DNA from: Actinomycetes bacterium
Lineage (GTDB): Bacteria > Actinomycetota > Actinomycetes > Propionibacteriales > Nocardioidaceae
NCBI GenBank assembly: GCA_023396115.1
Contig: JAEWXC010000002.1
Coordinates: 62,001 to 126,000, forward strand
Length of the DNA: 64,000 nt
Direction of reading: 5' to 3'
Below the pieces are notes generated by a model. That model had not been told where the DNA came from. It was given only the letters and a program-made list of their open reading frames with translations, and searched no databases. This document shows, piece by piece, positions 53,874-62,802 of this stretch; the stretch's first letter is position 1, and each line of letters starts with the position of its first letter. The position numbers were made by a program, and so were the translations under genes.

Positions 53874-55544
53874 TCAGCCGATGTTGCGGCCGGTGCCCTC
53901 CCAGAACGTGGCCCGCAGCGCCTTCTTGTCGGGCTTGCCCAGACCGGTCAGCGGCAGGGCGTCCACGGCGATGACCTGCTTGGGCACCTGCACCGAGCCC
54001 TTGCGCTCCTTGACCAGCGCCTGGATCTCGGTGACCACCTCGTCGGTCAGCTCGGCTCCGTCGCGCAGCACCACGACCGCGGTGACCAGCTCACCGAACT
54101 TCTCGTGCGGGGTGCCGATCACCCCGACCTGCGAGATCGCCGGGTGCTCGGCCACCACGTCCTCGACCTCCCGGGGGAAGACATTGAAGCCGCCGGTGAC
54201 GATCATGTCCTTGGTGCGGTCGACGATGTACCAGAATCCGTCGGCGTCCTCACGGGCCACGTCGCCGGTCCGCATCCAGCCGTCCCGCCAGGTCTCGGCG
54301 GTCTGCTCGGGCAGGCCCCAGTAGCCGCCGGAGAGGAGCGGACCGGCCACGCAGATCTCACCGGGCTCCCCCACCGGCACGGGCTGGCCCTCGTCGTCGA
54401 GCAGGGCGGCCCGCACCAGGGCCGCCGGGCGGCCGCACGAGGTGAGCCGGTGCTCGACCGGGCGCCCCTCGGCGTCGACGTGGTCCTCGCGGGAGAAGTA
54501 GGTGATCGCCATCGGCGCCTCGGACTGCCCGTAGTACTGGGCGAAGATCGGGCCGAATCGCTCGATCGCCTCCTTGAGCCGTACCGGGTTGATCGCGGAG
54601 GCGCCGTAGTAGACGGTCTCCAGGCTGGACAGGTCGCGGGTGCGGCTGTCGGGGTGGTCCATCAGCGCGTAGAGCATGGTCGGCACCAGCATCAGGGAGT
54701 TGATCTTCTTCTCCTCGATGGTGGCCAGCACCTCCGCCGGGTCGAACCGGGAGGTGACGAAGAGGGTGCCGCCCTTGATCACGACGGGCACGAAGAAGGC
54801 CGCACCGGCGTGCGAGAGCGGCGTGCACATCAGGAAGCGCGGCGAGGCCGGCCACTCCCACTCGCTGAGCTGCACCTGGGCCATCGTGTTCATCGCCTGC
54901 GCCAGCCCGATGACGCCCTTGGGCTTGCCGGTGGTGCCGCCGGTGTAGGCCAGCGACACGACGTGGTCGGGCGGCAGCAGCTTCGCCTCGAGCGGCTGCG
55001 GCGCGAACTCGGCGGCCGCGGCCACCAGGTCGGTGGCCCGGCCCTCGAGCTGCGGCGGCACCGGCCCGATGGTCAGCACCTGGGTCAGCTGCGGGCAGCG
55101 GTCGAGCAGCTCCACGGCCCGGTCCGCGAAGTAGGGGTCCACGATCAGGGTCTGGATCTCGGCGTCCCCGACCACGTACGCGTGGTCGTCGGCCGAGCCG
55201 AGCGGGTGCAGCGAGAGGCGGCGGAAGCCCTGGGTCTGGCCGGCGCCGATGATGAACAGCACCTCTGGACGGTTCAGGGCGAGCAGCGCCCCGGCCACGC
55301 CGGTGCCCGCGCCGAGCGCCTCGAACGCCTGGATGTAGGTGCTGATCCGCTCCGACACCTCGCGACCGGTCAGGGTGACCTCGCCCAGGTGGATGATCGG
55401 GCGGTCCTGGTGCCGCTTGAGCGCGGAGACCATCAGGTGGCCGTTGTGCGTGCCCCAGCGCAGGGTCTCGTTGCCCGGCAGCTCGGCGGCCAGGGTCCCG
55501 GCCAGGGGGTCGGTGCGCTGGGCGGTCAGGTCGGCGGCGCTCAT
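53874..55544 (-). CDS. FadD-type acyl-CoA synthetase
   Basis: 556-aa ANL ligase. P-loop SLAYTGGTTGKPKGVIGLAQ, LMCTPLSHAGAAFFVPVVIK, the A5 region FAQYYGQSEAPMAITYF, then WMRTGDVAREDADGFWYIVD with RTKDMIVTGGFNVFPREVED, and the C-terminal catalytic lysine in LTGLGKPDKKALRATFW. ATG 55544 overlaps the LLM gene stop (ATGA). The placement beside steroid thiolase genes suggests a steroid acid as substrate, but the sequence does not settle which one. Confidence 0.88.
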   Translation of the reverse strand: MSAADLTAQRTDPLAGTLAAELPGNETLRWGTHNGHLMVSALKRHQDRPIIHLGEVTLTGREVSERISTYIQAFEALGAGTGVAGALLALNRPEVLFIIGAGQTQGFRRLSLHPLGSADDHAYVVGDAEIQTLIVDPYFADRAVELLDRCPQLTQVLTIGPVPPQLEGRATDLVAAAAEFAPQPLEAKLLPPDHVVSLAYTGGTTGKPKGVIGLAQAMNTMAQVQLSEWEWPASPRFLMCTPLSHAGAAFFVPVVIKGGTLFVTSRFDPAEVLATIEEKKINSLMLVPTMLYALMDHPDSRTRDLSSLETVYYGASAINPVRLKEAIERFGPIFAQYYGQSEAPMAITYFSREDHVDAEGRPVEHRLTSCGRPAALVRAALLDDEGQPVPVGEPGEICVAGPLLSGGYWGLPEQTAETWRDGWMRTGDVAREDADGFWYIVDRTKDMIVTGGFNVFPREVEDVVAEHPAISQVGVIGTPHEKFGELVTAVVVLRDGAELTDEVVTEIQALVKERKGSVQVPKQVIAVDALPLTGLGKPDKKALRATFWEGTGRNIG

Positions 55545-56587
55545 CCGAGCACCTCCGCGACGTGACGGACCTCGTCGGCGCTGCGCAGGCTCAGCAACAG
55601 GGTGCTCACTCCGGTCTCCTCCCATTCCGCGACGCGTTCCCGGACGTAGCCGGCGTCGCCGATGATGTGCATGTCGTCGACCAGTTCGTCGGGGATCAGC
55701 GCGGTCGCGCGGTCCTTCTGGCCGGTCAGGTACAGCTCCTGGACCTCGTCGGCGAGGGCTCCGTAGCCCATCCGCTCGAAGACGTTCTTGTGGAAGTTCT
55801 GCTCCTTGGCGCCCATGCCGCCCATGTAGAGCGACACGAACGGCTTCATCGCGTCGATCACGGCCTGCTTCGCGGGACCGTTGTCGGCGGTGACGGTGAG
55901 GTTGCAGGTCGCGGCGATCTCGAAGGTCTCCCGGGTGTGCCGGGCGCCCGGTCGGGCGAAGCCCTCGTCCAGCCAGGGCTGGTACATGCCCGAGGACCTG
56001 GGCGTGTAGAAGATCGGGATCCAGCCGTCCGCGATCTCGGCGGTCTGGGCCACGTTCTTGGGTCCCTCGGCGCCCAGCCAGATCGGCAGGTCGGCGCGGA
56101 GCGGGTGCACGATCGGCTTGAGCGGCTTGCCCAGGCCCACCGAGCCCGGCCCGGTGTAGGGCAGCGGGTGGTGCGGTCCGTCGTTGCTGACCGGCGCCTC
56201 GCGGGCCAGCACCTGGCGGATGATGTCGACGACCTCACGCGTGCGGGCCAGCGGCTTCTCGTACGGCACGCCGTACCAGCCCTCGACGACCTGGGGTCCC
56301 GAGACACCCATACCGAGGATCACCCGGCCCCCGGTGAGGTGGTCCAGGGTGAGCGCGTGCATGGCGATCGAGGTCGGCGTGCGTCCCGACATCTGGACGA
56401 TCGAGGTGCCCAGACGGACCCGGGAGGTCTCCCGGCCCCACCAGGCCAGCGGCGTGAAGGCGTCCGAGCCCCAGGCCTCCGCGGTGAAGATCGCGTCCCA
56501 GCCGGCGTCCTCCGCCGCAGCGACCAGTTCCCCGACACCCTGCGGCGGCTGCGCGCCCCAGTAGCCCAACTGCAATCCCAGCTTCAC
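55541..56587 (-). CDS. LLM-class F420-dependent oxidoreductase (Rv3520c-like)
   Basis: 348-aa luciferase-like TIM-barrel oxidoreductase of the coenzyme F420-dependent group. VKLGLQLGYWGAQPPQ at the start, IFTAEAWGSDAFTPLAWWG, GRVILGMGVSGPQVVEGWYG, LPIWLGAEGPKNVAQTAEIA and DGWIPIFYTPRSSGMY follow. The pattern agrees with Rv3520c of the mycobacterial cholesterol cluster, also next to the Rv3521-Rv3523 genes. GTG 56587 has AGGCGG six bases upstream; an ATG at 56611 would add eight residues. KstR box lies between it and the next plus-strand gene. Confidence 0.88.
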   Translation of the reverse strand: MKLGLQLGYWGAQPPQGVGELVAAAEDAGWDAIFTAEAWGSDAFTPLAWWGRETSRVRLGTSIVQMSGRTPTSIAMHALTLDHLTGGRVILGMGVSGPQVVEGWYGVPYEKPLARTREVVDIIRQVLAREAPVSNDGPHHPLPYTGPGSVGLGKPLKPIVHPLRADLPIWLGAEGPKNVAQTAEIADGWIPIFYTPRSSGMYQPWLDEGFARPGARHTRETFEIAATCNLTVTADNGPAKQAVIDAMKPFVSLYMGGMGAKEQNFHKNVFERMGYGALADEVQELYLTGQKDRATALIPDELVDDMHIIGDAGYVRERVAEWEETGVSTLLLSLRSADEVRHVAEVLG

Positions 56588-56636
56588 GTCGTACCGCCTG
56601 TCTCGACACATGGGTGTGTTTCGTTGCGCCCAAGAT

Positions 56637-56650
56637 TAGAACATGTTTCA
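56637..56650. promoter_or_regulatory. KstR-type operator between the LLM and DUF35 genes
   Basis: TAGAACATGTTTCA has the AACNNGTT core (56640-56647) with one good and one weaker flank. It is centred between the divergent starts at 56587 and 56661. Confidence 0.75.
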
Positions 56651-56660
56651 CTTTTGAGCC

Positions 56661-57632
56661 ATGACGACCACCCAGAACCGCACCCTGAGTGCCCCGGTTC
56701 GCGTGAGCTTCGACTACACCCGGTCCACCGGCCCCGTTCTGGGCCGGTTCCTCACCGGGCTCCGCGACCGTCTCCTGATCGCGGGTCGAACCTCCGACGG
56801 CCGGGTCATCCTCCCGCCTGCCGAGTTCGACCCGATCACCCACCGCGCCACCGAGGACTTCGTCGAGGTCGCGCCCACCGGGACCGTGGTGTCCTGGACC
56901 TGGTGCCCCGAGCCGGTGGAGGGCCAGCCGTTCGACCGCCCGTTCGCCTGGGTCCTGGTCCGCCTGGACGGTGCCACCGAGCCGCTGCTGCACGCCCTGG
57001 ACGCCGCCTCGCCGGCCGAGGTCAGCACCGGCATGCGGGTCGAGGTCGTGTGGGCCGAGCAGACCACCGGCGCGATCACCGACATCGCCGGGTTCCGTGC
57101 GCTGACCAGCGACAACGTCGGCGAGGCCTCCCCCGCCCCCGAGGCGGCCGACGCGGTCACCGGCGTCGTCACCCCCGTCAACCTCAACTACGTCTACGCC
57201 GCCAGCCCCGAGGAGTCGGCGTTCTACCGCGGTCTGGCCGAGGGCCGGATCGTGGCCCAGCGCTGCCCGAGGTGCACCAAGGTCTACGTGCCGCCGCGCG
57301 GCGCCTGCCCGACCTGCGGCGTGCCGACCACCGACGAGGTCGAGCTCGGCCAGCGCGGCACGGTCACCACCTTCTGCATCGTCAACGTGCCGTTCATGGG
57401 CCAGCACATCAAGCCGCCCTACGTCTCGGCCTACGTGCTGCTCGACGGCGCCGACATCGCGCTGCAGCACATCGTGCTCGACATCCCGGCCGAGGAGGTC
57501 CGGATGGGCATGCGCGTCGAGGCGGTCTGGAAGGACGCCTCCGAGTGGGGCACCACGATCGAGAACATCAGCCACTTCCGCCCGGTCGACGAGCCCGACG
57601 CGGACTACGCCACCTACAAGCAGCACCTCTGA
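56661..57632 (+). CDS. Double DUF35/OB-fold protein (Rv3521-like)
   Basis: 323-aa protein with two OB-fold modules. The N-terminal module (RLLIAGRTSDGRVILPPAEF, then VSWTWCPEPVEGQPFDRPFA) has lost the zinc cysteines. The C-terminal module keeps them: CPRCTKVYVPPRGACPTCGV, followed by GQRGTVTTFCIVNVPFMG. DUF35 proteins dock on lipid-transfer thiolases and complete aldolase or thiolase active sites (ChsH2-Ltp2 is the known case). Encoded 15 bases before two such thiolases, so it is their likely partner, as Rv3521 with Ltp4/Ltp3. Confidence 0.88.
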   Translation: MTTTQNRTLSAPVRVSFDYTRSTGPVLGRFLTGLRDRLLIAGRTSDGRVILPPAEFDPITHRATEDFVEVAPTGTVVSWTWCPEPVEGQPFDRPFAWVLVRLDGATEPLLHALDAASPAEVSTGMRVEVVWAEQTTGAITDIAGFRALTSDNVGEASPAPEAADAVTGVVTPVNLNYVYAASPEESAFYRGLAEGRIVAQRCPRCTKVYVPPRGACPTCGVPTTDEVELGQRGTVTTFCIVNVPFMGQHIKPPYVSAYVLLDGADIALQHIVLDIPAEEVRMGMRVEAVWKDASEWGTTIENISHFRPVDEPDADYATYKQHL

Positions 57633-57647
57633 GAAGGGAGTACGTAC

Positions 57648-58738
57648 ATGCGTGACGTTGCAGTCGTCGGGCACGCCCAGCGACAGACCACGAACTTCGA
57701 CGGCTCCCCCACCATGGTGGAGATGCTCGTCCCGATCTTCGGTGAGCTGTACGAGAAGACCGGGTTGGCCAAGTCCGACATCGGCTTCTGGTGCTCGGGT
57801 TCCTCCGACTACCTGGCCGGGCGTTCGTTCTCGTTCGTCCAGTCCGTGGACGCGATCGGTGCCCTGCCGCCAGTCAACGAGTCGCACGTCGAGATGGACG
57901 CCGCCTGGGCCCTGTACGAGGCCTGGCTGAAGATCCAGACCGGCGAGGTCGACACCGCCCTGGTCTACGGCTTCGGCAAGTCCAGCGCCGGGACGCTGCG
58001 CCGCACCTTGGCGCTGCAGTTCGACCCGATCACGATGACCCCGCTGTGGCCCGACACGGTCTCCATCGCCGGGCTCCAGGCCCGTCTGGGTCTCGACGCC
58101 GGGCTGTGGACCGAGGAGGCTATGGCCGAGGTCGTCAACCGCTCGCTCACCGACGCCGAGAAGAACCCGCACGCGGTGCGCTCGGGTGGCTCCTCGGTGG
58201 CCGACCTGCTGGCCCGGCCGACCTGGGCCGACCCGCTGCGCAAGCACGACTGTGCCCCGGTCACCGACGGTGCCGCGGCGATCGTGCTGGCCGCCGGCGA
58301 CGCGGTGGAGTCGATCAGCGCCGTGACCGGCAACCGTCCGGCGTGGATCACCGGGGTGGCCCACCGGGTCGACCCGATGCACCTGGGTGCCCGGGACCTG
58401 ACCCGCTCCCCCTCGGCTGCCGCGGCGGCCGAGCAGCTGGACCTCAACGGTGTCCAGGTGGCTGAGCTGCACGCGCCGTTCAGCCACCAGGAGCTGATCC
58501 TGCGCCGCGAGATCGGCCTGGCCGACGACGTGCGGATCAACCCCTCGGGCGGGGCCCTGGCCTCGAACCCGATGTTCACCGCCGGTCTGAACCGGATCGG
58601 TGAGGCTGCCGCCCAGGTCTGGGCGGGCACCGCCGACAAGGCCCTGGCGCACGCCACCTCCGGCCCGGCGCTCCAGCAGAACTTCTTCCTGACCCTGGAC
58701 GCGCAGCCGACGAACACCGACTCCGAGGGAGCCAACTG

Positions 58739-58739
<1 letters not shown>
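57648..58739 (+). CDS. ltp4: Lipid-transfer-type thiolase, Ltp4-like
   Basis: 363-aa thiolase-fold protein. MRDVAVVGHAQRQTTNFDGS starts it; FWCSGSSDYLAGRSFSFVQS, VELHAPFSHQELILRR-like AELHAPFSHQELILRREIGL, and NPSGGALASNPMFTAGLNRI are recognisable thiolase elements, with HATSGPALQQNFFLT at the end. The canonical nucleophilic Cys environment of degradative thiolases is not obvious, as expected for SCP2-type/aldolase members. GAAGGGAG ribosome binding site precedes the ATG. It pairs with the next gene, probably as a heteromer. Confidence 0.86.
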
Positions 58740-59902
<1,163 letters not shown>

Positions 59903-59918
59903 TCTGCTCGCACACCGT

Positions 59919-59957
59919 GCACGGCCCGGTCACCCTGCCAGGGTGGCCGGGCCGTGC
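59919..59957 (+). terminator. Terminator of the DUF35-thiolase operon
   Basis: Stem GCACGGCCCGG/CCGGGCCGTGC with an inner CACCCTG/CAGGGTG pair, 16 bases after the ltp3 stop. Confidence 0.7.
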
Positions 59958-60055
59958 TGCTTCCCGGGGGGGGCGGGGGTCTCCGGGTCTCGGCAAGCTC
60001 GACCACCGGGACGGGCGGGTCGAGCACCGGGATGGGCGGGTCGGCCGGTCGGTCC

Positions 60056-60061
60056 TAGGGT
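60056..60061 (+). promoter_or_regulatory. -10 element of the leaderless map promoter
   Basis: TAGGGT exactly at -12 to -7 before ATG 60068; no ribosome binding site. Just upstream, the phrase CACCGGGANGGGCGGGTCG is repeated twice (60004-60044). Confidence 0.55.
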
Positions 60062-60067
60062 GGGGCC

Positions 60068-60835
60068 ATGATCGAACTGCGCTCCCCCACCGAGATCGAG
60101 CAGATGCGGCCGGCGGGGGTGTTCGTCGGCGAGGTGCTCACCGCGCTGCGCGAGCACGCGGCGGTCGGGGTCAACCTGCTGGAGCTCGACGAGCTCGCTG
60201 CCCGGATGATCGCGGCGCGCGGGGCCACCAGCTGCTACGTGGACTACCACCCCAGCTTCGGGGCGATGCCCTTCGGCAAGGTGCTGTGCACCTCGGTCAA
60301 CGACGCGGTGCTGCACGGCCTCCCGCACGACTACACGCTGCGCGACGGGGACCTGCTCAGCGTCGACTTCGCCTGCGCCGTGGACGGCTGGGTCGCCGAC
60401 TCGGCCACGAGCGTCGTGGTCGGCACCGCCCGACCCGAGGACCTGGCCCTGATCGAGACCACCGAGGTGGCCCTGGCCGCGGGCATCGCCGCCGCCACGG
60501 TCGGCAACCGGGTCGGCGACATCAGCCACGCCATCGGGCAGGTCGCCCGGGCCGCGGGCCTGCCGATCAACCTGCAGTTCGGTGGCCACGGGGTCGGGCG
60601 CGAGATGCACGGCGACCCGCACATCAGCAACGACGGACGCCCGGGGCGCGGGTTCCCGTTGCGGGCGGGGCTGGTGATCGCGATCGAGCCGTGGTTCCTG
60701 CACACCACCGACGAGATCGTCACCGACCCCGACGGGTGGACCCTGCGCAGCGCCGACGGCTCCCGCGGTGCGCACAGCGAGCACACCATCGTGGTCACCC
60801 CCGACGGCCCGCTGGTGCTCACCGCCCGCTCCTGA
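60068..60835 (+). CDS. map: Type I methionine aminopeptidase
   Basis: 255-aa metalloprotease removing the initiator methionine. Metal ligands: Asp in LLSVDFACAVDGWVADSAT (two), His in GHGVGREMHGDPHISNDGRP, Glu in GLVIAIEPWF and Glu in SEHTIVVT. The substrate His lies in SVNDAVLHGLPHDYTL. It lacks the N-terminal extension of MapB-type enzymes. It is alone in its transcription unit and converges on a lipoprotein gene 24 bases away; no link to steroid metabolism. Confidence 0.95.
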   Translation: MIELRSPTEIEQMRPAGVFVGEVLTALREHAAVGVNLLELDELAARMIAARGATSCYVDYHPSFGAMPFGKVLCTSVNDAVLHGLPHDYTLRDGDLLSVDFACAVDGWVADSATSVVVGTARPEDLALIETTEVALAAGIAAATVGNRVGDISHAIGQVARAAGLPINLQFGGHGVGREMHGDPHISNDGRPGRGFPLRAGLVIAIEPWFLHTTDEIVTDPDGWTLRSADGSRGAHSEHTIVVTPDGPLVLTARS

Positions 60836-60859
60836 CCGCGCCTCCCCGTGCGGCCCCGG

Positions 60860-62020
60860 TCAGGGGCGCAGGGCCAGCCCGGCGACCTCCACGTACTCCC
60901 CGTCCCGGCCCGGTGCCGGCAGCTCCACGTCCAGGCGCTGCACGACCCGCCCACCGGTCACCTCGAGGACGACCGCGGAGAACGCGGTGCCGTCACCATC
61001 GTGGCTCAGCACCAGGGCGCGGTCGCCGGCCACGGCCACCTGGTGCCGCTCGCCACCGGGGTCGGCCAGCAGGGTCCGCACCGTGCCGGTGCCCAGGTCC
61101 ACGGCCACCACGTCCCGGTCGTGGCCCGCGGCCAGCACGGCGGTCGTGCCCACCTGCCCGACCAGCGTCCAGGTCTCCTCGCCCTCGACCAGGTCCTCGG
61201 AGGCCCGCAGCGGGGTCAGGGCCGCGGTGCGTGCGTCGATCCGGGTCACGAAGGTGTGCGAGGTCCGGTCGGGGCGCGGGGCGCGGTTGGTCACCACCAC
61301 CGGGTCGCCGTCCAGGCACCCGGTCCCGCGGATCCCGGTCACGCCCAGCACGTCACCGCGCAGGGGACCCACGTCGCGGACCCGGAGCGGCCCGTCGCCG
61401 GCGACATCGACGCTGAGCAGGTGTCGGGGTCCCCGTGCGGGCTGGGTCACCAGGTGCACCAGCGAGCCGCACGCCCCGCCGGTCTCGATCCACTCCGGCA
61501 GCCGCACCTCGCGGGTGGGGTGTGCGGGATCGCCGTCCCAGACGCCCAGCACCATCGGACCCGACAGCCCGGCGCTGGGTCGCTCGGCGGCGCCCATCAC
61601 CCGCACCGTGCGGCCGTCGGCGACGGTGGAGAAGACCTCGCTCTCCATCCGGGTGCGTGCCGGTCCCTCGACCAGGGTGGTGTCCCGCAGCACGGCGTCG
61701 TGGTCGGGCAGGGCCAGGGTCGGCCCGGCCGGGGTCCAGCGCGGTGCGCTGCCGTGCCCGTCGCGGGTCGGCACCGCGCTGGCGCTCCCGTCGGCGTCGA
61801 CCAGCACCAGCTGGCCGGTGTACCGGCTGGAGTCGTCGACCTCGCTCTGCAGGTGCACGGCGAAGAGCGCCGATCCGGGCGTCACCGGCGCGGCGTCACC
61901 GGCCGGGGCGTCCTCGCAGCCCGCCAAGCCGGCCGCGGCCAGACCCAGGAACGGGCCCAGGAGCAGGGCCGGGGCCACACGTCGCGCGGACGCCCACGGC
62001 GCGCGGCCCCGTCGACTCAT
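60860..62020 (-). CDS. Lipoprotein, WD40/beta-propeller-like, unknown function
   Basis: 386-aa predicted lipoprotein with signal RRVAPALLLGPFLGLAAAGL and lipobox LAGC. The mature part has repeated short beta segments with alternating hydrophobic residues (GQLVLVDADGSASAVPTRD, VVAVDLGTGTVRTLLADPGG, ALVLSHDGDGTAFSAVVLEV), the look of a beta-propeller; no family is recognised. ATG overlaps the stop of the PepSY lipoprotein gene by four bases, so the two exported proteins are co-made. Confidence 0.7.
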   Translation of the reverse strand: MSRRGRAPWASARRVAPALLLGPFLGLAAAGLAGCEDAPAGDAAPVTPGSALFAVHLQSEVDDSSRYTGQLVLVDADGSASAVPTRDGHGSAPRWTPAGPTLALPDHDAVLRDTTLVEGPARTRMESEVFSTVADGRTVRVMGAAERPSAGLSGPMVLGVWDGDPAHPTREVRLPEWIETGGACGSLVHLVTQPARGPRHLLSVDVAGDGPLRVRDVGPLRGDVLGVTGIRGTGCLDGDPVVVTNRAPRPDRTSHTFVTRIDARTAALTPLRASEDLVEGEETWTLVGQVGTTAVLAAGHDRDVVAVDLGTGTVRTLLADPGGERHQVAVAGDRALVLSHDGDGTAFSAVVLEVTGGRVVQRLDVELPAPGRDGEYVEVAGLALRP

Positions 62021-62646
62021 TCGTCGTGCTCGCTGGAGACCACGGTCCCGTCACCGGCGTCGAGGGTGACCTCGGTGATCCCGTCGTCGGCCCCCCGCAC
62101 CTCGACCTCCCACACGACCCGGCCACCGTCGTCGCCCAGGTCGATCGCCTGGGCCATCCCGGGTTCCTCCGCGACGGCCAGCTCCGCGGCACGGCGCGCG
62201 TCGATCTTCGGGGCGCCCTCGTCGCCGAGGCGCTGGTCGCGGCGGCCGAGCTCGCGCAGGTCCTGGCCGTCGAGGCGGAGCTCGACACCACCACCGTCCA
62301 GGAGCAGGTCCACCTCCCAGGCGGCGTCGCGGCCGTCCTCCCAGTCGACCCCGACCACGGTGCCCCCGGGCGCGGCGGCCAGGGCCGCGTCGATCACGTC
62401 GCCCAGTTCCGCAGCCGGACCCACCAGGGCCCCCTGGTCGGCCCCGTCCGAGGTCCCCGGGGTGGGCGTGTCGCTCGGCGTGGACCCCGTGCTGCTCCCA
62501 CCGGGCTGTCCGGTCAGCGGGGGCTGCGACTCCGGCTCGTCGTCACCGCAGCCGGCCAGGGTGCCGGCCAGCGCGACAGCGGTGACGGCGGCCGCGACAC
62601 GACGCTTGAACAGGTGCAGACCCCGGTGGTGGGGGGCGGGAACCAT
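62017..62646 (-). CDS. PepSY-domain lipoprotein
   Basis: 209-aa predicted lipoprotein: signal VAAAVTAVALAGTLAGC with lipobox LAGC, a long Ser/Thr/Pro linker, then two PepSY-like modules. Module one holds GTVVGVDWEDGRDAAWEVDL, module two VVWEVEVRGADDGITEVTLD followed by GTVVSSEHDE. PepSY modules often act as inhibitors or sensors near the membrane. ATG 62646 has CAGGAG five bases upstream; the frame continues to 62682 without a better start. Confidence 0.8.
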   Translation of the reverse strand: MVPAPHHRGLHLFKRRVAAAVTAVALAGTLAGCGDDEPESQPPLTGQPGGSSTGSTPSDTPTPGTSDGADQGALVGPAAELGDVIDAALAAAPGGTVVGVDWEDGRDAAWEVDLLLDGGGVELRLDGQDLRELGRRDQRLGDEGAPKIDARRAAELAVAEEPGMAQAIDLGDDGGRVVWEVEVRGADDGITEVTLDAGDGTVVSSEHDE

Positions 62647-62747
62647 GGATGCTCCTGAAGGTCGGGAACAGGTCGTCACCACCGTAGCCAGTGACCGGGC
62701 GTGACCCCAGTCACCCGGCCGGCGGCACCGGACGGGGCCGGACGCGC

Positions 62748-62786
62748 CACGGGCGCCGCTCCCCCCGGTGGGGTGCGGCGCCCGTG
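62748..62786 (-). terminator. Terminator of the CYP125-like gene
   Basis: Perfect 12-base stem CACGGGCGCCGC/GCGGCGCCCGTG with a 15-base loop, 17 bases after the P450 stop. Confidence 0.65.
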
Positions 62787-62802
62787 GTGGGTGCTGGTCG
62801 GC

